DNA of 64,000 nt, from assembly GCF_001598335.1 (NCBI RefSeq), contig NZ_BCYT01000012.1, positions 1 to 64,000 of the forward strand, read 5' to 3'. A program made the position numbers and the translations under genes. This document shows positions 44,842 to 53,810 of this stretch, in pieces. The DNA comes from Sphingobium abikonense NBRC 16140. Lineage in GTDB: Bacteria > Pseudomonadota > Alphaproteobacteria > Sphingomonadales > Sphingomonadaceae. Each line of letters starts with the position of its first letter. The first letter of the stretch is position 1. Below the pieces are notes generated by a model. That model had not been told where the DNA came from and did no database searches. It saw nothing but the letters and a program-made list of their open reading frames with translations.

Positions 44842-44885
44842 GTCGGCATCCTCTCTGCGGTTATGGCTCTCTGTGATGTTGGGGA

Positions 44886-45971
44886 TCAGGCGTCGGCGAC
44901 GTCGGGCAGGGGCGTCCAGCTTTTGTCGGCGGGCAGCGGTTCGAAGATCGCGTCGATCATCGCGTCGCTCACCTCTTCGAGCGTCGCCGGGTTCCAACGC
45001 GGCGCATTGTCCTTGTCGACGATCACCGCCCGCACGCCTTCGACGAAATCGGGGCGGCGGATGACGGCGCAGGCGATGCCATATTCCATCGCCATATTGT
45101 CGGCGAAACTGGGCTGGGCCGCGCCTTCGACCAACTGGCGCAGCGCGACCTTGATCGTCTGAGGCGATTTGGTGCGCAGGGTCGACAGCTGCTTTTGCGC
45201 CCATTCGCCTCCGTCGGCTTCCAGTGCCGCGACGATCTCCTCGGCCCTGTCGGACGCGAACAGCCGGTCGATATCGGCGCGCGACGCGACGAGCTTTGAC
45301 GCGGGCGGCTGGGCGCTGGCGGCGTCGAGCACGAGCGTCAGGTCCCACGGGTTGGTGAGGACGCGCGCCTTGACCGCGTCCAGCGCTTCGGACGGCATAT
45401 AATGGGTGGCGATGCCTATAGCGGCGCAATCGGCGCCATCGATCCGCGCCCCGGTCGCGGCGAGCCAGGCGCCGACGCGCCCCGGCAGCCGCGGCAGATA
45501 CCAGCCGCCGCCCACATCGGGAAACAGGCCGATGCCGGTTTCGGGCATGGCGAAGGTGGTGCGTTCGGTCGCCACGCGGTAACGCGCGGGCAGGGACAGG
45601 CCCACGCCCCCGCCCATGACGATGCCGTCCATGAAGGCGACGATCGGCTTTTCATAGACGAACAACAGATGGTTCATCCGATATTCGATGCTGAAGAAGC
45701 GCTCGGCCTCCACGCAATCCGTCTTTGCGCTGTTGGCGATGAGGGCGATGTCGCCCCCGGCGCAGAAGCCGCGCGACAATTTGGGATCGCCATCGGGCGC
45801 GGGCAGATGGTCGATCATGACCGCGACCACGCGGTCGTCCTTCGCCCAGCCGAGCAGCGCGTCGATGATGGCGACGCACATTTCGGGCGTGAGCGCATGG
45901 ATCGCCCTGGGCCGGTTCAGCCGGATGCGGCCGACGCCATTTTCGATGAAGGCCAGCACCGGGTCCGTCAT
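44886..45971 (-). CDS. 3-hydroxyisobutyryl-CoA hydrolase (crotonase superfamily)
   Basis: A protein of about 361 residues, longer than simple hydratases and matching 3-hydroxyisobutyryl-CoA hydrolase (HIBCH) size. Markers are LNRPRAIHALTPEM, FCAGGDIALIA, DGIVMGGGVGLSLPARYRV and FAMPETGIGLFPDVGGGWYLPRL, with the hydrolase-specific C-terminal region (WNPATLEEVSDAMIDAIF). AGGAG lies seven bases before the ATG at 45971. An upstream ATG at 46007 overlaps the acyl-CoA dehydrogenase stop but has no such site. It is second in the valine-degradation operon. Confidence 0.9.
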   Translation of the reverse strand: MTDPVLAFIENGVGRIRLNRPRAIHALTPEMCVAIIDALLGWAKDDRVVAVMIDHLPAPDGDPKLSRGFCAGGDIALIANSAKTDCVEAERFFSIEYRMNHLLFVYEKPIVAFMDGIVMGGGVGLSLPARYRVATERTTFAMPETGIGLFPDVGGGWYLPRLPGRVGAWLAATGARIDGADCAAIGIATHYMPSEALDAVKARVLTNPWDLTLVLDAASAQPPASKLVASRADIDRLFASDRAEEIVAALEADGGEWAQKQLSTLRTKSPQTIKVALRQLVEGAAQPSFADNMAMEYGIACAVIRRPDFVEGVRAVIVDKDNAPRWNPATLEEVSDAMIDAIFEPLPADKSWTPLPDVADA

Positions 45972-46003
45972 GTCGATCTCCTGCTGATGGGGCGTTGCAG
46001 CCA

Positions 46004-47149
46004 TCATCCCTGCCGCAGCATGTCGCGCGCAACGATCATGCGCATCACCTGGTTGGTGCCCTCCAGGATCGAATGGACGCGCAGGTCGCGCCAGAAGCGT
46101 TCGACCGGATAGTCCATCAGATAGCCATAGCCGCCATGCAGTTGGAGCGCGCGGTCGACCACCGACGATCCGGTGTCGGTCGCCAGCCGCTTGGCCATGG
46201 CGGCAAAGCGCGTCTTGTCGGGCGCATTTTCCGTCACCTTGACGGCAGCCGCATAGAGGAGGGTCCGCGCGGCCTCCAACTCGGTCAGCATGTCGGCCAG
46301 CATGAATTGCGTATTCTGGAAATCGGCGATCGCCTGGCCGAACTGCTTGCGTTCCTTGGTATAGCGCACGGCTTCGTCGATGCAGCGCTGCGCCCCGCCC
46401 AGCGAGCAGGCGCCGATATTGAGCCGTCCGCCATCCAGCCCCATCATGGCGATGCGAAAACCTTCGCCCTCCGCCCCGACGAGATTGTCGACCGGCACGC
46501 GCACGCCGTCGAAATTCACCTGCGCCGTGGGTTGCGAATGCCAGCCAAGCTTGCGTTCCTGCGCGCCGAAACTGACGCCCTCCATATCCTTTTCGATGAC
46601 GAGGCAGCTGATCCCCTTGGGACCGTCCTCACCCGTCCGCACCATGACGACATAGATTTCGTTCTCGCCGCCGCCGGAAATAAACTGCTTGGACCCGGTG
46701 ACGACATAATGATCGCCATCGCGCACGGCCTGCGTCTTGAGCGCGGCGGCGTCCGATCCCGATCCCGCTTCGGTCAGGCAATAGCTGCCGATGCGGTCCA
46801 TCGGGATCATGGAGGGCAGATATTTGTCCTTGACCGCCTGGCTGCCGAAGCGGTCGATCATCCATGCGGCCATGTTGTGAATCGAGATGAAGGCGCTGGT
46901 CGACGGGCAGCCATAGGCCATCGCTTCCATGATGAGCGCGGCCTCCAGCCGGCCAAGGCCGATGCCGCCCGACGCTTCCGACACATAGATGCCGCCAAAG
47001 CCAAGCTCTGCGGCGGATTTGATCGTGTCGCGCGGGAAGATATGTTTTTCGTCCCATTCGGCGGCAAACGGGGTGATGGCGTCGGCCGTGAAGCGCTGCG
47101 CCATGTCCTGGATCGCGCGCTGGTCTTCGGTCAGATCAAATTGGGTCAT
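46004..47149 (-). CDS. Acyl-CoA dehydrogenase, isobutyryl-CoA type
   Basis: A protein of 381 residues, a FAD-dependent acyl-CoA dehydrogenase. Motifs are YCLTEAGSGSDAAALKT (FAD and substrate contact), TGSKQFISGGGENEIYVVMV, AERKLGWHSQ-type loop in QERKLGWHSQPTAQV, and VHSILEGTNQVMRMIVARDML at the C-terminus with the conserved Glu-Gly-Thr. Position and neighbours make isobutyryl-CoA dehydrogenase (ACAD8-like), the first oxidation after valine transamination and decarboxylation, the best call. It starts the three-gene valine operon and is divergent from the LysR gene 140 bp away. Confidence 0.9.
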   Translation of the reverse strand: MTQFDLTEDQRAIQDMAQRFTADAITPFAAEWDEKHIFPRDTIKSAAELGFGGIYVSEASGGIGLGRLEAALIMEAMAYGCPSTSAFISIHNMAAWMIDRFGSQAVKDKYLPSMIPMDRIGSYCLTEAGSGSDAAALKTQAVRDGDHYVVTGSKQFISGGGENEIYVVMVRTGEDGPKGISCLVIEKDMEGVSFGAQERKLGWHSQPTAQVNFDGVRVPVDNLVGAEGEGFRIAMMGLDGGRLNIGACSLGGAQRCIDEAVRYTKERKQFGQAIADFQNTQFMLADMLTELEAARTLLYAAAVKVTENAPDKTRFAAMAKRLATDTGSSVVDRALQLHGGYGYLMDYPVERFWRDLRVHSILEGTNQVMRMIVARDMLRQG

Positions 47150-47255
47150 GCTCTCCTAGCTCCGCGCCTGTTCCGTCATGTCGGTCTGCGCGCCATGATC
47201 TTCGTCTTTGCCGGCTGTAGCAATGCCGCATCCTTGCCAGCAATGGGGAAGTTGT

Positions 47256-47267
47256 GCATCAATATGC
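47256..47267. promoter_or_regulatory. Candidate LysR operator, short palindrome in the divergent intergenic region
   Basis: GCAT-caat-ATGC is a perfect 4-4-4 inverted repeat, 22 bp upstream of the LysR start and about 107 bp upstream of the acyl-CoA dehydrogenase start. Two AGCAATG direct repeats (around 47218 and 47239) lie close by. LysR proteins often bind such short interrupted palindromes between divergent genes. The assignment is inference. Confidence 0.3.
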
Positions 47268-47289
47268 TGCAAATTTGCCGGGAGTGTCG

Positions 47290-48183
47290 ATGTTCGACTG
47301 GGACGATCTGCGCGTGTTCTTGGCGGTCGCCCGTGCGCGCAAGATCGCGCCTTCCGCGCGCGCGCTGGGCATCGACGCGACCACGATTGCGCGGCGGCTG
47401 TCACGGCTGGAAAAGGCGCTGGGCGCGGACCTGTTCGAAATGGGCGGGGGCGAACGGACGCTGACGGCCAGCGGGCAGGCGCTGCTGCGCCATGCCGAAG
47501 GGGCCGAAAGCGCGGCGCTGGCGGCGATGGAGGAGGTGAAGGGGCAGGAACATCGCCTGAGCGGGCAGGTGCGCCTGTCGGTTGCCGAAGGGTTCGGAAC
47601 ATGGGTGCTGGCGCCGGGCATGGGCGCGTTCAACCGACGGCATCCCGGCATAAGGCTGGACCTGGTGACGGCATCGGGTTTTCTAAACCCATCGAACCGG
47701 GAAGCCGACATGGCGGTCATGCTGGCGCGTCCGCAGCGCGGCCGGCTGACGGTGCGGCGGCTGGGCGATTATCGCCTGCACCTTTATGCCGCGCCCGCCT
47801 ATCTGGACCGAGCGGGGCATCCGGCCGCGTCAAGCGACCTGCGCCGGCATGTGCTGGTGGGCTATGTGCCCGAATTCATCTTCTCGCCCGAACTGGATTA
47901 TCTGGATGAGGTAGAGGCGGGACTGGAGGCGCAGTTGCGCGCGACCAGCATCAACATGCAGCAGCGGATGATCGCGGAAGGGGCGGGCATAGGGGTGCTG
48001 CCCGATTTCATCGGCCGGCGCGATCCGGCTCTGACCGCGATCATGACCGACACGGTGGAAATCACCCGCAGCTTCTGGCTGGTGATGCATGGCGACCTGC
48101 GCCATCTGGCGCGGATCGGCGCGGTCGCCGACTGGTTGCAGGAACGGGTCGACCTGCTCAGCGGGCAGCGCCCTGCGTCATGA
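47290..48183 (+). CDS. LysR-family transcriptional regulator
   Basis: A protein of 297 residues. The N-terminal winged helix-turn-helix is FDWDDLRVFLAVARARKIA, SARALGIDATTIARRLSRLEKAL, followed by a LysR effector-binding domain (QVRLSVAEGFGTWVLAPGM, IGVLPDFIGRRDPALTAIM). The segment LFEMGGGERTLTASGQ is the usual start of the linker. The chosen ATG at 47290 has GGGAG six bases upstream; the frame begins 12 codons earlier. It is divergent from the valine-degradation operon, and regulation of that operon by this protein is the natural inference. Inducer unknown. Confidence 0.92.
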   Translation: MFDWDDLRVFLAVARARKIAPSARALGIDATTIARRLSRLEKALGADLFEMGGGERTLTASGQALLRHAEGAESAALAAMEEVKGQEHRLSGQVRLSVAEGFGTWVLAPGMGAFNRRHPGIRLDLVTASGFLNPSNREADMAVMLARPQRGRLTVRRLGDYRLHLYAAPAYLDRAGHPAASSDLRRHVLVGYVPEFIFSPELDYLDEVEAGLEAQLRATSINMQQRMIAEGAGIGVLPDFIGRRDPALTAIMTDTVEITRSFWLVMHGDLRHLARIGAVADWLQERVDLLSGQRPAS

Positions 48184-48273
48184 TCCGTCACGCAGACCGC
48201 GAAAGCTGATCGACGCGGGCGCACGACGCCGCTAAGGGAGTCGCGATGGATAGAGAGCGGTCGCATTTCGCCC

Positions 48274-48903
48274 ATGCAGCATAGGTCCAAGCGCAGCCGG
48301 GCGATCGCCTTGCCCAACAGCGAGTTGCGCACGCGCGCCACCGAATATCTGGATTTCCTGGCCGCTTGGGTGAAGAAGCCCCGGCAGACCGCCTCGGTCG
48401 TGCCGTCCAGCCGCTATCTGGCGCGGCTGATGGTCGAGCAGATCGACCCTGCCGGTGGGCGGGTGCTGGAACTGGGCGGCGGGACGGGCGTCTTCACGCG
48501 CGCTATCCTGGAAACCGGACTGCCGGCGGATCATTTGGAAGTGGTGGAGATCAACCCGGCCTTCGCACGCGGGTTGCGGCGTCATTTTCCTTCGGTTTCG
48601 GTGCTGGAAACGCCAGCGCAGATCGTGTCCACGGCGACGGCCGGCGCGCCGGGCGACTATCAGGTCGTGGTAAGCGGCCTGCCGCTGCTGGCGATGGACC
48701 GCCATGTCCATGCCGACATCCTGTCCGAAGCGTTCCGCATGCTGCGGCCGGGCGGCTGTTTCGTGCAGTTCACCTATTCGATGCGCCCTCCGGTCAACCG
48801 CGAGATACTCGACGCGCTGGGGCTGGATGTGGTGCGCGACGGGCACACCGTCCGTAACTTCCCGCCCGCGACCGTTTTCCGGTTCTTCCGCCGCGGACAA
48901 TAG
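48274..48903 (+). CDS. SAM-dependent methyltransferase, phospholipid N-methyltransferase-like (COG3963)
   Basis: A protein of 209 residues. Motif I of the class I methyltransferase fold is VLELGGGTGVFTRAIL, followed by LEVVEINPAFARGLRRHF and YQVVVSGLPLLAMDRH. The preceding ASVVPSSRYLARLM and the later YSMRPPVNREIL pattern match the soluble phospholipid/phosphatidylethanolamine N-methyltransferase-like group. There is no membrane segment. The start codon at 48274 has a weak ribosome-binding site, and a TTG downstream (48310) cannot be excluded. It is 60 bp before the ABC exporter genes on the same strand, so cotranscription is possible. Confidence 0.82.
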   Translation: MQHRSKRSRAIALPNSELRTRATEYLDFLAAWVKKPRQTASVVPSSRYLARLMVEQIDPAGGRVLELGGGTGVFTRAILETGLPADHLEVVEINPAFARGLRRHFPSVSVLETPAQIVSTATAGAPGDYQVVVSGLPLLAMDRHVHADILSEAFRMLRPGGCFVQFTYSMRPPVNREILDALGLDVVRDGHTVRNFPPATVFRFFRRGQ

Positions 48904-48963
48904 GTTGCATAAGGCCATCGGCCTCCTATCTTCGCCGCAACGCGAAAAGGGGGACCGCCTGTC

Positions 48964-49896
48964 ATGGCATCCATTATCGACATAAGCGGCCTGACCAAAC
49001 GCTATGCGTCGGGCTTCGAGGCGCTCAAGGGCGTCGATCTTTCGATTGAGGAAGGCGAGATTTTCGCGCTGCTCGGCCCCAATGGGGCGGGCAAGACGAC
49101 GATGATCTCGATCATCTGTGGCATCGCGCGGCCAACCGGCGGGACAGTGCAGGTCGCCGGGCACGACATCGGGCGGGATTATCGCGGCGCGCGCAGTGCG
49201 ATCGGACTGGTGCCGCAGGAATTGAGCACCGACCAGTTTGAACGGGTGATCGACACCGTGACGTTCAGCCGCGGGCTGTTTGGCAAGCCGCGCAACGACG
49301 CCTATGTCGAAAAAATCCTGCGCGACCTGTCCCTGTGGGACAAGCGCCATGCGAAGATATTGGAGTTGTCGGGCGGCATGAAGCGCCGCGTGATGATCGC
49401 CAAGGCGCTGAGCCATGAGCCGCGCGTCCTGTTCCTGGACGAACCAACGGCGGGGGTCGATGTCGAATTGCGGCGCGACATGTGGAAGCTGATCGGCGAA
49501 CTGCGCCAGACCGGCGTCACCATCATCCTGACGACCCATTATATCGAGGAGGCCGAGGAAATGGCCGACCGCGTGGGCGTCATCAATCGGGGCGAATTGA
49601 TGCTGGTCGAGGAAAAGACCGCGCTCATGAAGAAGCTGGGCAAGAAGACGCTGACGATCGTGCTGGTCGATCCCATCGCCGCGCTGCCGCCGGAGCTTTC
49701 GGACTGGGACCTCAGCCTCCATGCCGAAGGGCAGGAGATCGAATATGTGTTCGACGCGCAGGCGGAGCGGACGGGCGTGTCGTCGCTGTTGCGGCGTCTG
49801 GGCGACCTGGGCCTGGGCTACAAGGACCTCAACACGCGGCAAAGCAGCCTGGAAGATATTTTTGTCAGCCTGGTCCATCAGGAGAAGGCCGCATGA
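48964..49896 (+). CDS. ABC transporter ATP-binding protein (ABC-2 exporter type)
   Basis: A protein of 310 residues. Walker A is [13 protein letters not shown], the signature is [17 protein letters not shown], and Walker B is [12 protein letters not shown] with the H-loop in [16 protein letters not shown]. The C-terminal extension (residues 230-310) is typical of ABC-2 exporters of the YadG/CcmA group. Its stop overlaps the permease start as ATGA, so the two are coupled. The exported substrate is unknown. Confidence 0.93.
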   Translation: MASIIDISGLTKRYASGFEALKGVDLSIEEGEIFALLGPNGAGKTTMISIICGIARPTGGTVQVAGHDIGRDYRGARSAIGLVPQELSTDQFERVIDTVTFSRGLFGKPRNDAYVEKILRDLSLWDKRHAKILELSGGMKRRVMIAKALSHEPRVLFLDEPTAGVDVELRRDMWKLIGELRQTGVTIILTTHYIEEAEEMADRVGVINRGELMLVEEKTALMKKLGKKTLTIVLVDPIAALPPELSDWDLSLHAEGQEIEYVFDAQAERTGVSSLLRRLGDLGLGYKDLNTRQSSLEDIFVSLVHQEKAA

Positions 49897-50663
49897 GCAT
49901 CCAGAATCTGCGCGCCATCGCCGCCATCTACAAGTTCGAGCTTCACCGGTTCCGCCGCACGCTGCTGACGGGCCTACTGGTGCCGGTCATCACCACCTCG
50001 CTCTATTTCGTGGTGTTCGGCGGGGCGATCGGGTCGCGCATGAACGAGATTGACGGCATCCCCTATGCCGCCTTCATCGTGCCCGGCCTCATCATGATGT
50101 CGATGTTCACCGAAAGCATCTTCAACGCCAGTTTCGGCATCTACATGCCCAAATTCACCGGCACCATCTATGAACTCCTGTCCGCGCCGGTGTCCGCCGC
50201 CGAAACGATCATCGCCTATGTCGGCGCGGCGGCGACCAAGTCGCTGATCGTGGGCGGGATCATATTCCTGACCGCGCATCTGTTCGTGGACATACAGGTC
50301 ATGCACCCGCTGGCGATGGTCGCCTTCATGATACTGATCGCGGTCAGCTTCTGCCTGTTCGGCTTCATCCTGGGCATTTGGGCGCAAAGTTTCGAGCAGT
50401 TGCAGGTCATTCCGCTGCTGCTGATCATGCCGATGACGTTTTTGGGCGGCGCTTTTTATTCGGTCCACATGCTGGCCGAACCATGGCGCACGATCACGCT
50501 GTTCAACCCGATCGTCTATCTGATCTCGGGCTTTCGCTGGACCTTTTTCGGCAAGGGCGACGTGGGCATTGAATTCAGCCTGATTTTCGTCGCGGGGATG
50601 CTGGCGCTGTGCCTGGGCATCATCGGCTGGATGTTCCGCTCAGGCTACCGGCTGAAGAAATGA
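49893..50663 (+). CDS. ABC-2 type transporter permease (YadH-like)
   Basis: A protein of 256 residues with six hydrophobic segments (e.g. [103 protein letters not shown]). The ABC-2 signature segment is seen around [26 protein letters not shown]. The start overlaps the ATPase stop by four bases. Together they form a two-gene exporter like E. coli YadGH. A bidirectional hairpin follows the stop. Confidence 0.9.
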   Translation: MSIQNLRAIAAIYKFELHRFRRTLLTGLLVPVITTSLYFVVFGGAIGSRMNEIDGIPYAAFIVPGLIMMSMFTESIFNASFGIYMPKFTGTIYELLSAPVSAAETIIAYVGAAATKSLIVGGIIFLTAHLFVDIQVMHPLAMVAFMILIAVSFCLFGFILGIWAQSFEQLQVIPLLLIMPMTFLGGAFYSVHMLAEPWRTITLFNPIVYLISGFRWTFFGKGDVGIEFSLIFVAGMLALCLGIIGWMFRSGYRLKK

Positions 50664-50674
50664 GGGCTGGGGGA

Positions 50675-50696
50675 GGGGAGCGGCCGGTCGCTCCCC
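50675..50696. terminator. Bidirectional hairpin between the ABC permease and the next minus-strand gene
   Basis: GGGGAGCG-gccggt-CGCTCCCC, an 8-bp perfect stem, sits 11 bp after the permease stop. It has a short TTCGT tail on the plus strand, and no long U-run on either side. Confidence 0.5.
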
Positions 50697-50709
50697 TTCG
50701 TCGATCGGA

Positions 50710-51030
50710 TCAGGCGGCGGCGCTTTCTGGCGCGACGGCGAACAGGGTGACGCCCTTATATTTGTCGTCGCCATCATTATAGAGGCCGTACATCGCCTCG
50801 AACGTGTCATTGAGCACCTGGATATCCGACAGACCCGCCAGCTTGAACGTGCCAAGCTTCAACTCGCGGGGCGGGCGGCCGTCGCGGTCAGTCGTCACGG
50901 CGTCGATATACATCTCGTCATGACGGGTATAAAGAATGTGCGGGGCGAGGGTGACGACCATCTTGTTGTAGGTCACCTTCAGGCACTTCTGGAGCGCGAT
51001 CGCTTCAAAAATCTCGGTCGGGGCTTGCAT
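50710..51030 (-). CDS. Conserved-looking small protein of unknown function
   Basis: A protein of about 106 residues, acidic and soluble. Visible text includes IFEAIALQKCLKVTYNKMVV, LAPHILYTRHDEMYIDAVT and FKLAGLSDIQVLNDTFEAMY. The pattern of short strands (VTYN.MVVTLAPH.LY) resembles a WYL-like small ligand-binding fold, but I would not call it with confidence. The ATG at 51030 is favoured over 51039 because CAGGGA is correctly spaced from it. It is convergent with the ABC permease and lies upstream of nothing on its strand, so it is probably a single-gene unit. Confidence 0.6.
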   Translation of the reverse strand: MQAPTEIFEAIALQKCLKVTYNKMVVTLAPHILYTRHDEMYIDAVTTDRDGRPPRELKLGTFKLAGLSDIQVLNDTFEAMYGLYNDGDDKYKGVTLFAVAPESAAA

Positions 51031-51120
51031 GATGGGCATTCCCTGACGGATTTTCGCGATTCTTTCAATTGCTTTGTGCGCCGCACCATTTCCTTCCGTG
51101 CAATCGACGCGGCGAACCGT

Positions 51121-52494
51121 TCAATTCCGCGGCAGGAGGTTCAGTCGTTCGCGCAGGCTCCAGCGCGCGACCAGCAGCACCGCCGCAGCGCAAAGGCCGC
51201 TCGCAAGGCCGAGCCAGATGCCGACGCCTTCCATCTTGAAGGGGAAGGCGAGCAGCGTTCCAACGCCAATCCCGACCACCCAATATCCAATCAGCGCAAA
51301 GACCATCGGCACGCGCGTGTCCTGCACACCGCGCAGGACGCCCGCGCCGACAGCCTGCGCCGCGTCGGCCAGCTGAAACAGGGCCGCGACGGCCAGGAAG
51401 CTGACGGCCAGGCCTATGGTCCGGGCATTGGCCGGGTCCGACAGGTCGAGGAAGGCGGATACCAGCGTGCGGGGCATCAGAATAAGCAAAGCAGCCGCGC
51501 CAAAGGCAAAACCGGTGCCGATGGCCAGCGCCAGCCAGCCCGATCGCCCGACGCCGGCCCGGTCGCCACGTCCATAAGCGATGCCGACGCGCACGGTCGC
51601 GGCCTGGCCAATGCCCATCGGCACCATGAAGACGAGCGCGGCGATCTGGATCGCGACTGCATGGGCGGCCAGCGAATCCCGGCCGATCAGTCCCATCAAG
51701 AAAGCCGACGCGTTGAACACGCTCGTTTCAAAACCCAGCGTGATGGCGATGGGCAGCCCCAGCGCCCAGACCTGGCGATGCCGCTCCCGATCCGCGGACC
51801 AGAAACGGCCCATCAGCCGATAGCGCCGGAAGCGCCGATCGATCAGGATCACGGCGAGCAGTCCGAGGAACAGGAAGCTGGACGACAGGGTGCTGGCCAG
51901 CCCGGCGCCAAACAGGCCAAGCGCCGGCAGGCCCAGATGGCCGAAGATCAGCGCCCAGCCCGCCGCGACATTGAAGGGGATGGCCGCAAGCATGATGACA
52001 AGGCCCCACACCGGTCGTTCCAGCGCGGCGATGAAGTTGCGCAGCGTGGTGAAGCCCAGGAAGGGGAGCAGCGCCCATTGCAGGCCGCGCATCAAGTCGC
52101 CCGCGCCGCGCGCCAGATCCGGCTGCTGCCCCAGCGCCAGCAATATGCCCTCGCAATGCCAGAGGATGACCCAGGAGGGGATCACGAAGAAAAGGGCGGC
52201 GCGCAGCGTCTGGTGCACGGTGCGGCGCACGTCGCGCACGCTGTGGCGGCGGCGGCCCCGTTCGCTGGCGATCAAGGGGGAAGCGGCGGTGACAAGGCCC
52301 ATGCCGAAGATCAGCAGGGCATGGAACAGGTTGATGGCGAGCGCGCCCGCCGCGACGCTTTCCGCGCCCCGGCGACCGAGCAGCAGCAGGTCGCTGGCGG
52401 CGATGGCGGACCAGGCGATATTGCCCGCGATCATCGGCAGGGCCAGCAGGATCAGGGCGCGGGCTTCGGCGCGCCAGGGTTGGGCGGATGTCAT
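51121..52494 (-). CDS. MATE-family efflux transporter (NorM/DinF-like)
   Basis: A protein of 457 residues with about twelve membrane helices and the two-fold MATE arrangement. The first helices carry ALILLALPMIAGNIAWSAIA, followed by VAAGALAINLFHALLIFGMG. Later repeats include LGLPIAITLGFETSVFNASAF and MVPMGIGQAATVRVGIAYGRG, the MATE signature. It exports cationic compounds in exchange for sodium or protons. Substrates cannot be predicted. A glycine/alanine-rich N-terminus without a signal peptide fits the family. Confidence 0.93.
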   Translation of the reverse strand: MTSAQPWRAEARALILLALPMIAGNIAWSAIAASDLLLLGRRGAESVAAGALAINLFHALLIFGMGLVTAASPLIASERGRRRHSVRDVRRTVHQTLRAALFFVIPSWVILWHCEGILLALGQQPDLARGAGDLMRGLQWALLPFLGFTTLRNFIAALERPVWGLVIMLAAIPFNVAAGWALIFGHLGLPALGLFGAGLASTLSSSFLFLGLLAVILIDRRFRRYRLMGRFWSADRERHRQVWALGLPIAITLGFETSVFNASAFLMGLIGRDSLAAHAVAIQIAALVFMVPMGIGQAATVRVGIAYGRGDRAGVGRSGWLALAIGTGFAFGAAALLILMPRTLVSAFLDLSDPANARTIGLAVSFLAVAALFQLADAAQAVGAGVLRGVQDTRVPMVFALIGYWVVGIGVGTLLAFPFKMEGVGIWLGLASGLCAAAVLLVARWSLRERLNLLPRN

Positions 52495-52549
52495 GGCGAT
52501 GTCTGGCGAAGATGCGGGTCTGTCCGCTCAATCCCTCAAAAATATGGCG

Positions 52550-53479
52550 TCAATGCTTCTTGAACAGGTGCAGCACGGCGACGATGATGCCGCCGACCAC
52601 AAGCCCGACGATCGCACCGCCGATGGCGTTGACGATCCAGTCGGCGGCGGCGCCCACGGCGGGAAGCGCATGCGCCGCCGCTACGGCCAGATGATGGATG
52701 GCACCGGGCACCAGATCCAGGTGAAATTCGTGCAGGCCATGGACGATCAATCCTCCCCCGACCCACAGCATGGCGGCGGTGCCGACGACGCCGAGCACCG
52801 ACATCAGCACCGGCATCGCCTTGACCAGCCCCCGGCCCAGCGCCTGCGTGGCGGCCGATGACCGCTGCGCCAGATGCAGGCCGATATCGTCCATCTTCAC
52901 GATCAGCCCGACCACGCCATAGACGCCCGCCGTGATCAGCAATGCGACGACGACCAAGACAACAGCCTGTTCCCAGATCGGCTCGCCCGCCACCGTGCCG
53001 AGCGAGATGGCCATGATCTCACCCGACAGGATGAAATCTGTGCGGATGGCGCTGGACACTTTTTGCTGTTCCAGTTCGGCGGAGCTATGGGTCTGGATCG
53101 CCTCCTGCGCCACGTCATGGCCCTTGCCCATGGCCTCGATCAGCTTTTCGACCGCCTCGAAGCAGAGGAACGCGCCGCCCGCCATCAGAAGCGGGGGCAG
53201 CAGCCAGGGCGCAAAAGCCGACAGCAGCAGCGCGGCCGGCAACAGGAACAGCAATTTGTTGCGCAGCGATCCCTTGGCGATTTGCCAGATGATCGGCAGT
53301 TCACGATCGGGGCTGAGGCCCATCACGTAATTGGGGGTGACGGCGGTGTCGTCGATGACGACGCCGGCCGCTTTCGAGCTTGCCCGACCCGTCGCGGCTG
53401 CCACGTCGTCAAGCGAAGTCGCAGCCAATTTGGCGATGCCCGCCACGTCGTCGAGCAGCGCGATCAGACCCGAAGGCAT
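52550..53479 (-). CDS. DUF808 family inner-membrane protein (YedI-like)
   Basis: A protein of 309 residues. The N-terminus is MPSGLIALLDDVAGIAKLAATS, the hallmark of DUF808/YedI proteins. Further family segments are VVIDDTAVTPNYVMG and FLCFEAVEKLIE. Several hydrophobic helices follow (LLFLLPAALLLSAFAPWLLPPLL, VVLVVVALLITAGVYGVVGLIV, AIGGAIVGLVVGGIIVAVL). Function is not established for the family. GGGG lies about ten bases before the start. It follows the MATE gene on the same strand after 55 bp, but nothing else links them. Confidence 0.9.
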   Translation of the reverse strand: MPSGLIALLDDVAGIAKLAATSLDDVAAATGRASSKAAGVVIDDTAVTPNYVMGLSPDRELPIIWQIAKGSLRNKLLFLLPAALLLSAFAPWLLPPLLMAGGAFLCFEAVEKLIEAMGKGHDVAQEAIQTHSSAELEQQKVSSAIRTDFILSGEIMAISLGTVAGEPIWEQAVVLVVVALLITAGVYGVVGLIVKMDDIGLHLAQRSSAATQALGRGLVKAMPVLMSVLGVVGTAAMLWVGGGLIVHGLHEFHLDLVPGAIHHLAVAAAHALPAVGAAADWIVNAIGGAIVGLVVGGIIVAVLHLFKKH

Positions 53480-53585
53480 GATTAAAGATCCCCTGTTGCA
53501 GGCGGCATAGGCGCCGCCTGTCCGGCCGCTTCCTTACTGAGCAGCGCGCAGGGGGGCAATGGGCCTCATCATTTGAACAGCCGGG

Positions 53586-53810
53586 TCAGAAATTGCCCGG
53601 CGGATCGCTGGCGGGGAAGCTTTCGTCGACTTGCTCGTCGACCTTGTCCCAGCCCGATTCACCGCCCTGCGGCCCTGCGTCGCGCACGACGCCCGAGGAG
53701 CCGACTGGCCCCCGATCATCGACCTCTCCGCCACCCATCCAGTCGCGCCAGCCCTTGACCGCAAAATAGCCCAGGCCCGTGACGATCCCCAGTTTCAACA
53801 GCCCCTTCAT
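53586..53810 (-). CDS. Small protein with C-terminal DESFPASDPP motif, unknown function
   Basis: A protein of 74 residues. The first 25 residues (MKGLLKLGIVTGLGYFAVKG) form a short hydrophobic anchor, the middle is charged and Gly-rich, and the end is WDKVDEQVDESFPASDPPGNF. From memory, the (D/E)SFPASDPP motif recurs at the end of many small alphaproteobacterial proteins of unknown role. The start overlaps the stop of the gene before it as ATGA, so the two are coupled. A membrane-anchored small regulator or scaffold is possible, but that is speculation. Confidence 0.6.
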   Translation of the reverse strand: MKGLLKLGIVTGLGYFAVKGWRDWMGGGEVDDRGPVGSSGVVRDAGPQGGESGWDKVDEQVDESFPASDPPGNF

